Source: Streptomyces sp. Act143 (lineage in GTDB: Bacteria; Actinomycetota; Actinomycetes; Streptomycetales; Streptomycetaceae). From it: a stretch of 64,000 nt of DNA. The stretch covers positions 2,537,697 through 2,601,696 of the forward strand of contig NZ_QFRX01000001.1 in assembly GCF_003143935.1 (NCBI RefSeq). Direction: 5' to 3'. The notes under the pieces were generated by a model that was not told where the DNA came from, made no database searches, and saw only the letters and a program-made list of their open reading frames with translations. Both the position numbers and the translations under genes were made by a program. Of this stretch, positions 32,986 through 40,853 are shown one piece after another (position 1 is the stretch's first letter; the number at the start of each line of letters is the position of its first letter).

Positions 32986-33810
32986 ATGCCGCGCATCCTG
33001 TACGTCACCGACCTCGCCTACGAGGCACGCGGGCGGCGGTACTGCGACGAGGACATCTTCCTGACCGCACGACTGCGTGAGGACTTCGACCTCGCCCTGT
33101 GCAACCCGAGGGACGCCGCGGCGCTGATGGACGCCTTCGACGCGGTCGTCGTACGCAACAGCGGTCCCGTCCTCACCCACCAGGAGGCCTACGACGCCTT
33201 CCGCGAACGCGCGCTCGCCACCGGGGCGCGCGTCTACAACCCGCTCTGCGGCCAGGCCGACATGGCCGGCAAGCAGTACCTGCTCGACCTCTGCGCGGCG
33301 GGCCACCCGGTCATCCCCACCGTCGACCGGGCCGAGGACCTGCACCGGCTGCCGGACACGGACCGGTACGTCGTCAAGCCGAAGCTCGGCGCCGACTCGA
33401 TGGGCCTGAAGATCGTCCCCGCCGACGAGGCACGCGCCCTCGCGACCGGGGACGTCCTCGTCCAGCCCTGTGTCGACTTCGCCTACGAGGTGTCCTTCTA
33501 CTACGTCGACCACGACTTCCAGTACGCCCTGTACGCGCCGCATCCCGACCGGCGCTGGCAACTGGAGGTGTACGAACCCACCGCGGCCGACCTGGAGTTC
33601 GCCCGCCGGTTCATCGACTGGAACACTCTCGACCACGGCATCCAGCGCGTCGACGCCTGCCGCGCCCCGGACGGCGAACTGCTGCTGGTCGAACTGGAGG
33701 ACCTGAACCCGTACCTCTCGCTGGACGTGCTGGAGGACGAGGCGAGGGACGCCTTCGTGACCGCGCTGAAGACGTCCCTGCACCGGTTCCTGGCGGCTAG
33801 CCCAGCCTGA
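32986..33810 (+). CDS. ATP-grasp-fold protein of unknown substrate
   Basis: A 274-aa cytoplasmic protein with ATP-grasp features: an N-terminal Rossmann-like part (ILYVTDLAYEARGRRYCDED, VVVRNSGP), the central ATP-binding segment RYVVKPKLGADSMGLKIVPA, and a metal-binding end with ELLLVELEDLNPYLSLD. ATP-grasp enzymes join an acid to an amine or thiol through an acyl phosphate. The substrate is not deducible. It lies 91 nt after the phosphodiesterase-HAD gene on the same strand, and its last 14 nt overlap the convergent PL8 lyase gene. Confidence 0.75.
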   Translation: MPRILYVTDLAYEARGRRYCDEDIFLTARLREDFDLALCNPRDAAALMDAFDAVVVRNSGPVLTHQEAYDAFRERALATGARVYNPLCGQADMAGKQYLLDLCAAGHPVIPTVDRAEDLHRLPDTDRYVVKPKLGADSMGLKIVPADEARALATGDVLVQPCVDFAYEVSFYYVDHDFQYALYAPHPDRRWQLEVYEPTAADLEFARRFIDWNTLDHGIQRVDACRAPDGELLLVELEDLNPYLSLDVLEDEARDAFVTALKTSLHRFLAASPA

Positions 33811-36244
33811 CCGTGATCTTCTGGGTGGCCCCGGCCGTTCCGCTCAGATCGCCGAACGTCAGCCGGAGCGAGGAACCCGTCGTCGCCGAGGTCACGGTGG
33901 ACGGCTTCGACAGCACGGCGGAGACCGCCCGGTTCCAGGTGAGGGTCAGGCTCGTCCGCATGCGCATCGGGTCGCTGACGCAGATCACCGCCGTGCCGTC
34001 GCTCCTCTCGCTGATCATCACGCAGCACGGGTCGCTCGCCACCAGGTCGCCGACCGTGCCGCCGAACCAGAAGTTGACGCCGGTGAAGCCGAGCGAGGGC
34101 ACGGTGACGCCCTGCTGGTCGTCCGTGTTGGCGAGGACGGTCAGCCAGCCCGTGGCCGCCGCCCGCGCCTGGGTCTGCGCCGCCGTGGCGCCCGGCAGGA
34201 GCAGATACGCGTAGGTGCCGTTCACCGGGTTCGTGCCGTGGTCGACGTACAGGGTCAGGTACTTGCGGTTGACGACCGTCGTGGAGCCGCCCTTGTTGAT
34301 GTCGCTCCACTTGCCGTCACGGGAGTCCCGGACGGCGTTGAACGTCGCGCCGCCGGGGAAGACGTAGCCGCCCATGCCGCCGATGTGCGCCCAGCCGGCC
34401 CCGGTGAACGTCCCCGACCAGGGATAGGCGGCGGAGTAGCCCGTGCCGTCGACGGTGAAGGTGTGGCTCCCGGTGGGGCCGAGGTTGCGGTTGTCGACGA
34501 TCGACTCGACCGCGGTGCCGTCGGTGCACTTGATGCCCGCGCCGAGGCAGACGATCGAGTCGTCCAGGCAGAACCACGACTTCTTCGCCATGAGGGTGGA
34601 CTGAAGTCCCTTGAGGTACTGGCCGATCGCGGCCCGCTGCCCGTCCGTCGCGCCGCCGACCCAGTTCACGTCCGGCAACGACGCGCCCCAGTCGCCGCCG
34701 GCCGCGTCCGCGAGCACCTTGCGGGAGGCGGTGGTGCCCGGCAGGCGATACGGGTCGACGGTGGGCCAGAAGGCGTCGCTGTACTGGCCGTTGGCGTAGG
34801 TGTCGCCCCACCAGTAGAGCATTCCGGAGCCGGTGTGCCAGCCGCGCAGATTCTCGCCGTTGCCGGTCTCGTAGTACGTGATCCTGCGGTCGGCCATGCT
34901 GATCGACGCGGCCCAGCCGGGTCTGCGGTGGGTGGCCCGGGCCATGCCGGTGAACAGGCGGTGGCCGGTCGGCTCGGCGACCGCGGTGACCGTCGTGTCG
35001 TCGACGACGCCCTGGAGACGGGCGAGGCCCGTCAGGCCGAGCGACGGGTCGCTCATCGGCGGGCTGTAGTAGTCGCGCTGGATCCAGCCCTTCACCAGAC
35101 CGCGCCAGCGCGCGTTCTCGGTGGCGCTCGCGCTCTGCCCGAGCAGGACGATCGACGCGAGGATCGGATGACCGCGCAGATGGTCGTTCTGCTGGATCTG
35201 CTTGGCGTCGGTCGCGGAGACACCCCGGCTGACGGCCCGGCCCGAGACCCCGTCCATCACCAGCCCGTTGTAGAGGAAGGGCGCCCAGGCGTTCTCCACG
35301 GCGTCGAACACGATCTGCCGGTTCGCGTCGGTGACCTGCCAGGTCGACCCGGCCAGCAGCGCGAACAGCATGCCGAGCCCGCCGAGCAGGACGGAGCCGT
35401 ACGAGCCGGTGTAGGGCACGGTCGTGTGCTGGACGAACGAGCCGTCGGCGTACAGGCCGTCGCCGCTCGTGACGTACGGGAAGACGGGGGAGAGCGCGTC
35501 CCGGGCCAGCGCCACCTTCGCGGAGTTCGCGCCGACGATCCCGCGCAGCGCCAGCACGCGGCACAGGTCGACCCGGTTGGCGCCGGTGCTGGTACCGCTG
35601 TAGCTCGCGACCGCCGAGTCGGGCACGAAGTGGTCCACCGCGGCGACGTAGTTCGCGATCTGCGTCGCCGACAGCGAGTCGTACATCAGCACACACACGT
35701 CGAGCAGGGCCTGCGGGGCGCCGATCTGCCAGCTGTACCAGTTGCCGTAGCGGGTCTGGCCGGCGTTGTAGACCTCGGAGTGCAGGTGGTCGAGCCCGGT
35801 GAGGATCGCGGACCTGAGGGCCGTGTCGCCGGTGAGGCCCGTGCCCTGCTGGCAGTAGGCCTGGGCGAGGGTGTTGAGGCGGTTGTAGCTGCTGTTGAGG
35901 TTGCCCGAGTAGCCGTACGACTCCTGGTCGGTGTCGGGTTCCGGGTCCGCGTAGACCAGGTCCGGCCACAGCGAACCGGACGTCGGTGCCATGGCGGACT
36001 GCCACTGGGCGGCGGTGGTGCCCAGTTCGGTGAGCCGGCTCTTGAAGGGCTCGGCGGTGGGGCTGAAGCCCTCCCCGAGGATGAGCGCCCGCCACTTCGC
36101 CCGCAGCGTCGCGAACTCGTCCGCCTCCGCGGCCGGCGCGGCGGACAGCGGGGCGGCGGTACTCGGCTGCGCGGGGAGGCCCAGCGCGACAGCCGTTCCG
36201 GTGCTTGCGGCCAGAAAGCCGCGACGTGACCAAGGAGTCGTCAT
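33797..36244 (-). CDS. Tat-exported polysaccharide lyase family 8 enzyme
   Basis: An 815-aa exported enzyme. The signal is of Tat type (WSRRGFLAASTGTAVALGL). An (alpha/alpha) toroid comes first, with the catalytic Asn in RYGNWYSWQIGAPQALLDV and the His/Tyr motif DGSFVQHTTVPYTGSYG. Beta-sandwich domains typical of PL8 follow (MARATHRRPGWAASISMADR, ETGNGENLRGWHTGSGMLYW). PL8 enzymes cleave hyaluronan, chondroitin or xanthan by beta-elimination. The ATG at 36244 is the signal-peptide start; a much longer reading upstream is spurious. Its promoter carries words shared with the import operon ending next to it, so import and degradation may be linked. Confidence 0.9.
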   Translation of the reverse strand: MTTPWSRRGFLAASTGTAVALGLPAQPSTAAPLSAAPAAEADEFATLRAKWRALILGEGFSPTAEPFKSRLTELGTTAAQWQSAMAPTSGSLWPDLVYADPEPDTDQESYGYSGNLNSSYNRLNTLAQAYCQQGTGLTGDTALRSAILTGLDHLHSEVYNAGQTRYGNWYSWQIGAPQALLDVCVLMYDSLSATQIANYVAAVDHFVPDSAVASYSGTSTGANRVDLCRVLALRGIVGANSAKVALARDALSPVFPYVTSGDGLYADGSFVQHTTVPYTGSYGSVLLGGLGMLFALLAGSTWQVTDANRQIVFDAVENAWAPFLYNGLVMDGVSGRAVSRGVSATDAKQIQQNDHLRGHPILASIVLLGQSASATENARWRGLVKGWIQRDYYSPPMSDPSLGLTGLARLQGVVDDTTVTAVAEPTGHRLFTGMARATHRRPGWAASISMADRRITYYETGNGENLRGWHTGSGMLYWWGDTYANGQYSDAFWPTVDPYRLPGTTASRKVLADAAGGDWGASLPDVNWVGGATDGQRAAIGQYLKGLQSTLMAKKSWFCLDDSIVCLGAGIKCTDGTAVESIVDNRNLGPTGSHTFTVDGTGYSAAYPWSGTFTGAGWAHIGGMGGYVFPGGATFNAVRDSRDGKWSDINKGGSTTVVNRKYLTLYVDHGTNPVNGTYAYLLLPGATAAQTQARAAATGWLTVLANTDDQQGVTVPSLGFTGVNFWFGGTVGDLVASDPCCVMISERSDGTAVICVSDPMRMRTSLTLTWNRAVSAVLSKPSTVTSATTGSSLRLTFGDLSGTAGATQKITVRLG

Positions 36245-36266
36245 GACGGCGGTTTCTAGCACGGTA

Positions 36267-36316
36267 ACGCTCAAACGCTCAATACATCGCGTCAAAATGA
36301 ACGTATCGATCGTTTT
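36267..36316 (-). promoter_or_regulatory. Promoter/operator region of the PL8 lyase
   Basis: A perfect tandem 8-mer (ACGCTCAA at 36267-36274 and 36275-36282), TTGACGC on the minus strand (36289-36295) and TCGATCGTTTT (36306-36316) lie 23-72 nt before the lyase start. The last 11-mer is identical to 26435-26445 before the sugar-import operon; its reverse strand also contains GATCGATACG, found before the DeoR/LacI-type regulator. Confidence 0.5.
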
Positions 36317-36430
36317 CTTTCGGGAAGAGTGGATGAACCCGCCGGACCGCGGCCCCGTATCACTCCCCGAAGCATGGTTCCGCGCCCCCGGGGGCGCGGC
36401 CCCAGCTGAACGGGACGGAAGGAGAACGAC

Positions 36431-37261
36431 GTGCCGACACCGCCCGAGCCAGGGCAGCCGCACGAGCGCCCGGTCCTCGAACCGATCCGCGTCCTGCGCC
36501 CACGCCGCACCGACGCCCTCGCGGAACTGCTCAAGGACCTCCCCGCACGCACCACGGGCCACGAGTCCCTGGTGATGCCGCGGCGGCTCTCCGACGACGA
36601 GGACTTCAGCCACGAGGACTTCAGTCACGAGGACTTCAGCCACGAGGACTTCAGTCACGAGAACTTCGGTCGCGAGAGCTTCAGTGACCGGGACTGTGCC
36701 GCGGAGGACGCCACGCAGGAACTGCCGCCCGTCCCCGGCAGCCCCGGTGCGAGGCGCCCTCGGGCCCACCCGCGCACCCGTCCCGTCGGCGGCCCAGCCC
36801 CAGCCCCAGGCCCGGCCCCAGCCTTGGGCCCCGGCTTCGGATTCGGTCCGGGCCTGCGCCGCGCCGCCATCGTGGTCGCCGTCGGCGCGGCGGCCCTCGT
36901 CGGCTTCGGCTGCGCCCTGCTCCTCCCGGGCCGGGCGGACGGCACCGCCGTACCCCCGCCGTCCCCTACGCCCTCCACCTCACCGTCCGCGTCGCCCGCG
37001 CCCGCCACCATCGACCCCGACGGTGCCGGGACCCTCCGCGAAGGTGACAGCGGCCCCGAGGTGACCGACCTCCAACAGCGCCTGCTGCGCGTCCCGAACG
37101 TCTACGAGCACGGCTCCACCGACGGCACCTACGATTCCGACCTCACCGAGGCAGTGGCCCGCTTCCAGCTCTGGTACGGCATCCGGGGCGACGAGAGCGG
37201 GGTCTACGGCGACGACACCCGGCGCGACCTGGAGTCCCGGACGAGCACCGGCCAGGGGTGA
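36431..37261 (+). CDS. Membrane protein with DFSHE repeats and peptidoglycan-binding domain
   Basis: A 276-aa protein. The cytoplasmic N terminus contains five imperfect copies of a 5-residue unit (E-DFSH, about residues 56-83), then a Pro/Ala/Gly-rich stretch and one membrane helix (AAIVVAVGAAALVGFGCALL, about 144-165). Outside are a Pro/Ser/Thr-rich spacer and a C-terminal PG_binding_1 domain (LREGDSGPEVTDLQQRLLRV, EAVARFQLWYGIRG). This suggests an envelope protein that touches peptidoglycan. The GTG at 36431 follows GGAAGGAGA. Streptomyces has several such proteins of unknown role. Confidence 0.8.
   Translation: MPTPPEPGQPHERPVLEPIRVLRPRRTDALAELLKDLPARTTGHESLVMPRRLSDDEDFSHEDFSHEDFSHEDFSHENFGRESFSDRDCAAEDATQELPPVPGSPGARRPRAHPRTRPVGGPAPAPGPAPALGPGFGFGPGLRRAAIVVAVGAAALVGFGCALLLPGRADGTAVPPPSPTPSTSPSASPAPATIDPDGAGTLREGDSGPEVTDLQQRLLRVPNVYEHGSTDGTYDSDLTEAVARFQLWYGIRGDESGVYGDDTRRDLESRTSTGQG
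36598..36682 (+). repeat. 15-bp in-frame coding repeats
   Basis: Four to six consecutive 15-mers of the type GAGGACTTCAGCCAC/GAGGACTTCAGTCAC encode the DFSHE units of the PG-binding membrane protein. Copies alternate C and T in the third position of the Ser codon, and the last ones have diverged. The alternation suggests a 30-bp duplication (inference). Confidence 0.9.
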
Positions 37262-37403
37262 TCCCCGGGGTCATCCCAGGGGCGGCCCCCAAGGGCGGTT
37301 CCTGTCGAACGCCCGGCAAGGCACGGCAAAAGAAGCACGGACGGCGCGGCGAGCGGCGTCATCATGGGGGGCTCAGCGCACCTTGCCAGCGAAGGCCACG
37401 CCG

Positions 37404-37511
37404 ATGACCCTCTCCCGCGTCCCGGGCCTCGTCCTGCCGGCGGTCTTCCTGCTGGCCGTCGTCAGCGGAGCGATCTGGTACTGGCGGCACCGCGACGACG
37501 ACGGGCCTTGA
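37404..37511 (+). CDS. Possible 35-aa single-pass membrane peptide
   Basis: A short reading frame from ATG at 37404 to TGA encodes MTLSRVPGLVLPAVFLLAVV, continuing SGAIWYWRHRDDDGP. It is one hydrophobic helix followed by a charged tail, typical of small membrane proteins. CGAAGG lies 9 nt before the ATG. It is too short for homology by eye and could be chance, but the amino-acid pattern and the position between two genes favour a real gene. Confidence 0.4.
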   Translation: MTLSRVPGLVLPAVFLLAVVSGAIWYWRHRDDDGP

Positions 37512-37544
37512 CCGGCGCCGCCCCGCTCATGCTCGGGCCGGACG

Positions 37545-39902
37545 TCAGATCTCGTCCTCCGGCACCCGGATGTCCAGCACGCACACGTCGTCGCGCCGCT
37601 CCCCTTCGAGCAGCTCCGCGAGCAGCGGGCGCAGTGAGCCGGGGCCGTCGGCCTGGTGGCTGACGACCGCTTCGGAGAGCCTTTCGAGGCCCCGGTCGAT
37701 GCCCTCCGGCGGCCGTTCCACCAGCCCGTCCGTGTACAGCAGGAGCCGGTCGCCGGGTTCGAGCAGGCACTCGGCCTCCTCGAAGGCCGGTGAACCGCTC
37801 GCCCCGAGCAGCATGCCGCTCGGCCGTTGCAGATAGCGGACCTCGCCCGCGCGGTGCAGCAGCGGCGGCGGGTGCCCCGCCTGGGCCCACACCAGACGGT
37901 GGGCGGCGGGGGAGTAGCGGGCCAGGACCATGGTGGCCGTGCCGTGCGAGTCGCGGGAGTGCAGCAACAGGGTGTTGAGCCGGGCCAGCGCACCGGTCAG
38001 CGACGAGCCCGTGATGACCATGCCCTTGGCGGTGAACCGGAGTTGGGCCATGGTGGCGACGGCGTCGACGCCGTGCCCGGCGACGTCGCCGACCACGAAC
38101 AGGGCGTCGCCGTCAGGCAGTTCGATGGCGCTGAACCAGTCGCCGCCGACGTGGACCCCCGACTGGGCCGGCAGATAGGCGACTTCGACGCGCAGTCCGG
38201 CCAACCGCAGGGGCCGGGTGGGCAGCGGGAGCAGCGCGTGCTGGAGCCGGGAGGCGAGGGTGCGTTCGGCACGCAGGTCGTCGTGCTGCGTGAGGATGGC
38301 CTGTTCGCTCTCGACGAGGGCCAGCTCGGCGCTGCGCTGCGCGGTGAGGTCCTGGAGGAAGCCGTGCACCTCGACCGGGCTGCCCTGGACGTCGGTGACC
38401 GCCTCGGCCACGATCCGCAGGTGGCGGACGCCGTCCGCGGCCCTGATCCGGAAGGGCAGGGAGAGCGGCCGGCCGCGGCGCACGAGTTCCCCGACGGCAC
38501 GGGTCAGCGCGGGCACGTCCTCGGCCAGCGCCAGCTCCGGCAGCGCGGTGATCCGCAGGGGGCCGTCGGCGGGATCGCGGTCGAGGACGGCGTAGACCTG
38601 GGAGGACCAGGCGGCTTCGTGGCTCAGCAAATTCCAGTTCGCCCAGCCGAGATTGCCCAGTCGCTGCACGTCCGCGAGCCGCTGCTCCTGGAGGTCGGAG
38701 GAGTCGTGCCGGACCCAGGTGACGGCGAGCGCGCCGCCCAGCCTCGCCACCCGCACCGTGTAGGTGGACAGTTCGGCGACCCCGGCCACCATCGCCTGCT
38801 GCGCGAACGGCTCACCCTCGTACGGTTCCCCGGTGGCCAGTGTGCGCAGACATCCGTGCCACAGCGGCTCGCCCGCGAGGTCCGGGAAGCACTCCAGGAG
38901 CCGCAGGCCGACCATGTCGCGGCCGGTGCGGCCGAGGGCGTCGAACGCCTCCGCGGTCGCGGCGACGATGCGGTAGTCCTCGACCTCGCCGGACGCCGAA
39001 CGCAGCGGTGTGAGCAGCAGGCTGGCGCCGGGCAGCGTGTCGAACACCTGCTGCACGGCCCGGTCGGCCGCCGGTTCGGCGCGTGCGTCGAACGCGCGCA
39101 GCCGGCCCGCGCACAGTCGGGAGACCGCCAGCAGGTGCTCCCGTTCATGCGCGGCGAACGGCCCGCCCCGGGCGCGCAGGAAGCCGATGCAGACCTCGGC
39201 GGTGTCCCGCGTGACCACGGGCACCCAGGCCCGGGACCGCCAGCGGTCGGGAGGGTCGCCGATCAGGAGGTGCCGCTCGCTGTCCGCGCCGAGGTCCTCC
39301 AGCCAGCGCGGTTCCCGGCTCCGGAGCGCTTCGAGGGCGGCGATCCCGCTGACCGGCGGCACCTGGCGCCACTGTGCGGCGAGCCGGTCGTCGATCCCGG
39401 CGTGCCCGATCAGTTCCAGGCCCCCGGCGGGCAGCCGCGCGAAGATCATGACCGCGTCCGCCTCGGTGCCCGGGGACACATGCTCCAGCAGACACCGTGC
39501 CAGGTCCTGAGGGGTGCCCACCCGCACCAGGGCCTTGCCGAGCCGGCCGAGGTCGGCGGTGTCCCGCAGGACGAAGGGGACCTCGGGCACGGTGGTGCTC
39601 AGATGCGTCCCGGACGGCGCGGCGGTGAGGGGCGGCTCCAGGGTGCCGAGGGTGAGCCAGCACTCCTCCAGGAGGGTGCGGTGGGATTCCTTGGCGCGTT
39701 TGGCCAGTTCCTCCCCGGCGGCGTCCGGGGAGCAGCCCGTCAGGGCCATCACCGCGCCCTTCGCCCGCTCCACGACGGCCGAGGTCGCAGCCTGGTCCCG
39801 CAACCGGTCCATCTCGGCGCGCTGCCTGGCGACGATCTTGGCCAGGGCGACCGTGTCGGGTGCGGCACCGGACTCCGCTGGGATGGCGGGCTCGCTCGTC
39901 AC
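37545..39902 (-). CDS. ANTAR-GAF-PAS-SpoIIE-type protein phosphatase
   Basis: A 785-aa multidomain signalling protein. An N-terminal ANTAR-like RNA-binding helical domain (QRAEMDRLRDQAATSAVVER, AKGAVMALTGCSPDAAGEEL, about 15-70) is followed by a GAF-like sensor (115-250), PAS regions (about 270-510) and a C-terminal PP2C/SpoIIE serine phosphatase (about 550-780) with VHVGGDWFSAIELPDGDALF, VGDVAGHGVDAVATMAQLR, and GDRLLLYTDGLVERP. Such proteins dephosphorylate anti-anti-sigma factors to control stress sigma factors. No HPK-like kinase domain is seen. The start is GTG 39902, though a GTG 9 codons earlier is possible. ANTAR at the N terminus is the notable feature. Confidence 0.88.
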   Translation of the reverse strand: MTSEPAIPAESGAAPDTVALAKIVARQRAEMDRLRDQAATSAVVERAKGAVMALTGCSPDAAGEELAKRAKESHRTLLEECWLTLGTLEPPLTAAPSGTHLSTTVPEVPFVLRDTADLGRLGKALVRVGTPQDLARCLLEHVSPGTEADAVMIFARLPAGGLELIGHAGIDDRLAAQWRQVPPVSGIAALEALRSREPRWLEDLGADSERHLLIGDPPDRWRSRAWVPVVTRDTAEVCIGFLRARGGPFAAHEREHLLAVSRLCAGRLRAFDARAEPAADRAVQQVFDTLPGASLLLTPLRSASGEVEDYRIVAATAEAFDALGRTGRDMVGLRLLECFPDLAGEPLWHGCLRTLATGEPYEGEPFAQQAMVAGVAELSTYTVRVARLGGALAVTWVRHDSSDLQEQRLADVQRLGNLGWANWNLLSHEAAWSSQVYAVLDRDPADGPLRITALPELALAEDVPALTRAVGELVRRGRPLSLPFRIRAADGVRHLRIVAEAVTDVQGSPVEVHGFLQDLTAQRSAELALVESEQAILTQHDDLRAERTLASRLQHALLPLPTRPLRLAGLRVEVAYLPAQSGVHVGGDWFSAIELPDGDALFVVGDVAGHGVDAVATMAQLRFTAKGMVITGSSLTGALARLNTLLLHSRDSHGTATMVLARYSPAAHRLVWAQAGHPPPLLHRAGEVRYLQRPSGMLLGASGSPAFEEAECLLEPGDRLLLYTDGLVERPPEGIDRGLERLSEAVVSHQADGPGSLRPLLAELLEGERRDDVCVLDIRVPEDEI

Positions 39903-39992
39903 GCCATGAGCATCGCACACCGAGCGCACCGCGACGGTGGTCTTGCCGGGACCGGCTTCACTCGCAGGTGAGCGGCTGCCGGGGAGCTCTCG

Positions 39993-40376
39993 TCAGCGGC
40001 CGGCGTTGTGGTCGGTGAGGGCGCGGGTGACCGCGCGGACGCTGCGCGCGATGTGCTGGAGCTGCAGCACCTCCGCCGCGTACAGCTTGATCGTGTGTTC
40101 GATGACCGACTCGGGGAGTCCGAGGCCGGGCAGATCGGCGCGGGCCGTCTGCAGGGCGGTGCGGGCGACCCGGATCTCGTGCTGGACCTGGATCTGCGCG
40201 TGCCGGGCGAGCAGCACGGGGTGGCGGATGAGTGCCGGGTAGCTGGCGTAGCGCGCCGGCACCAGCTCGCGCAGCCACTTGGCGGCCGAGCGTTCCCAGT
40301 CGTAGGAGCCGGGCGTCTTGACCTGGCAGGGCCAGTCCTGGCTGATGCGCGTCGTCGTCGTCACAGTCATGGTCAT
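39993..40376 (-). CDS. Conserved Streptomyces hypothetical protein
   Basis: A 127-aa cytoplasmic protein, mostly alpha-helical: WPCQVKTPGSYDWERSAAKW near the start, then LRELVPARYASYPALIRHPV and a long helix with HAQIQVQHEIRVARTALQTA. I recognise the general type as a conserved Streptomyces hypothetical but know no function. ATG at 40376 (or two codons later, better spaced from GGAAG). Its leader is long: the 477 nt to the next gene contain two strong hairpins and an AT-rich promoter-like region (40731-40780). Confidence 0.65.
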   Translation of the reverse strand: MTMTVTTTTRISQDWPCQVKTPGSYDWERSAAKWLRELVPARYASYPALIRHPVLLARHAQIQVQHEIRVARTALQTARADLPGLGLPESVIEHTIKLYAAEVLQLQHIARSVRAVTRALTDHNAGR

Positions 40377-40421
40377 CGCTTCCGGGTGTGCGGCGTCGTG
40401 TGGGGTGGTCCGACGGTTTTG

Positions 40422-40491
40422 GGCGGCCCCGGCCTAGGGGATGACCGGGGCCGCCACGGGCGCTCGCGCAAGCGATGCCCGACCGGGCATC
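40422..40491 (-). other. Two strong hairpins in the long leader of the 127-aa gene
   Basis: GGCGGCCCCGG (40422-40432) pairs perfectly with CCGGGGCCGCC (40445-40455), and GATGCCC (40474-40480) pairs perfectly with GGGCATC (40485-40491) around a 4-nt loop. They are adjacent, 46-115 nt before the start of the gene on the minus strand. Neither has a U tract on that strand. A cis-acting leader structure is possible. Apart from these hairpins and the AT-rich patch, the interval 40377-40853 shows no gene I can support. Confidence 0.5.
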
Positions 40492-40730
40492 CGAGGCACC
40501 GACGCGGGTAGGTGACGGCGGCTTCGGATGTCCGTGCAGGGGCCCGGGACCGCAGACGGTGCCCACGCGGCTGGTACGGCGTGTGCATGGGCGGACCGTT
40601 GGCTTTCCACGGGCGGAAATGCGGGGTGTGGCGGATGGGGGAGTGGGGAGAGGGGGTGTGGGGGGTGCGGGGCAGTTGGGGACGGGGGTGCGGAACGGGT
40701 CCCGGGAGCGGTCCGGTCGCGATCCGTGAG

Positions 40731-40779
40731 CAGTATTTATATATGCCGTCCTCTTTGCAAGACGTATGAAAACATTCAT
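40731..40779 (-). promoter_or_regulatory. AT-rich promoter and 14-bp palindrome
   Basis: An island of AT-rich DNA: TTGCAA on the minus strand (40755-40760) followed by CATATATAAATAC as a possible -10, and ATGAA-AACA-TTCAT (40766-40779), a perfect 5-bp inverted repeat. It would drive the minus-strand 127-aa gene through the hairpin leader. The palindrome resembles operators of RpiR-type regulators, one of which ends 74 nt away. Confidence 0.45.
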
Positions 40780-40853
40780 GCGGGATTTGGGCCGGTTGAT
40801 CCCTTTGTGAGGGCGTTCGACGGGAGTGGCCGGAAGGGCCGGGGAGGGCGGGG

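Noticed and set aside
36598-36682. CRISPR or non-coding satellite
   Set aside because: The 15-bp period stays in frame and encodes the DFSHE peptide units, with third-position variation.
36245-36769. Long N-terminal extension of the PL8 lyase with a VLVTEVLVAEV repeat
   Set aside because: It is the antisense reading of the DFSHE repeat gene at 36431 and lies upstream of a complete Tat signal peptide.
40422-40455. Rho-independent terminator
   Set aside because: The stem is strong, but the T run lies on its 5' side on the plus strand, where no gene ends; on the minus strand it precedes a gene rather than following one.
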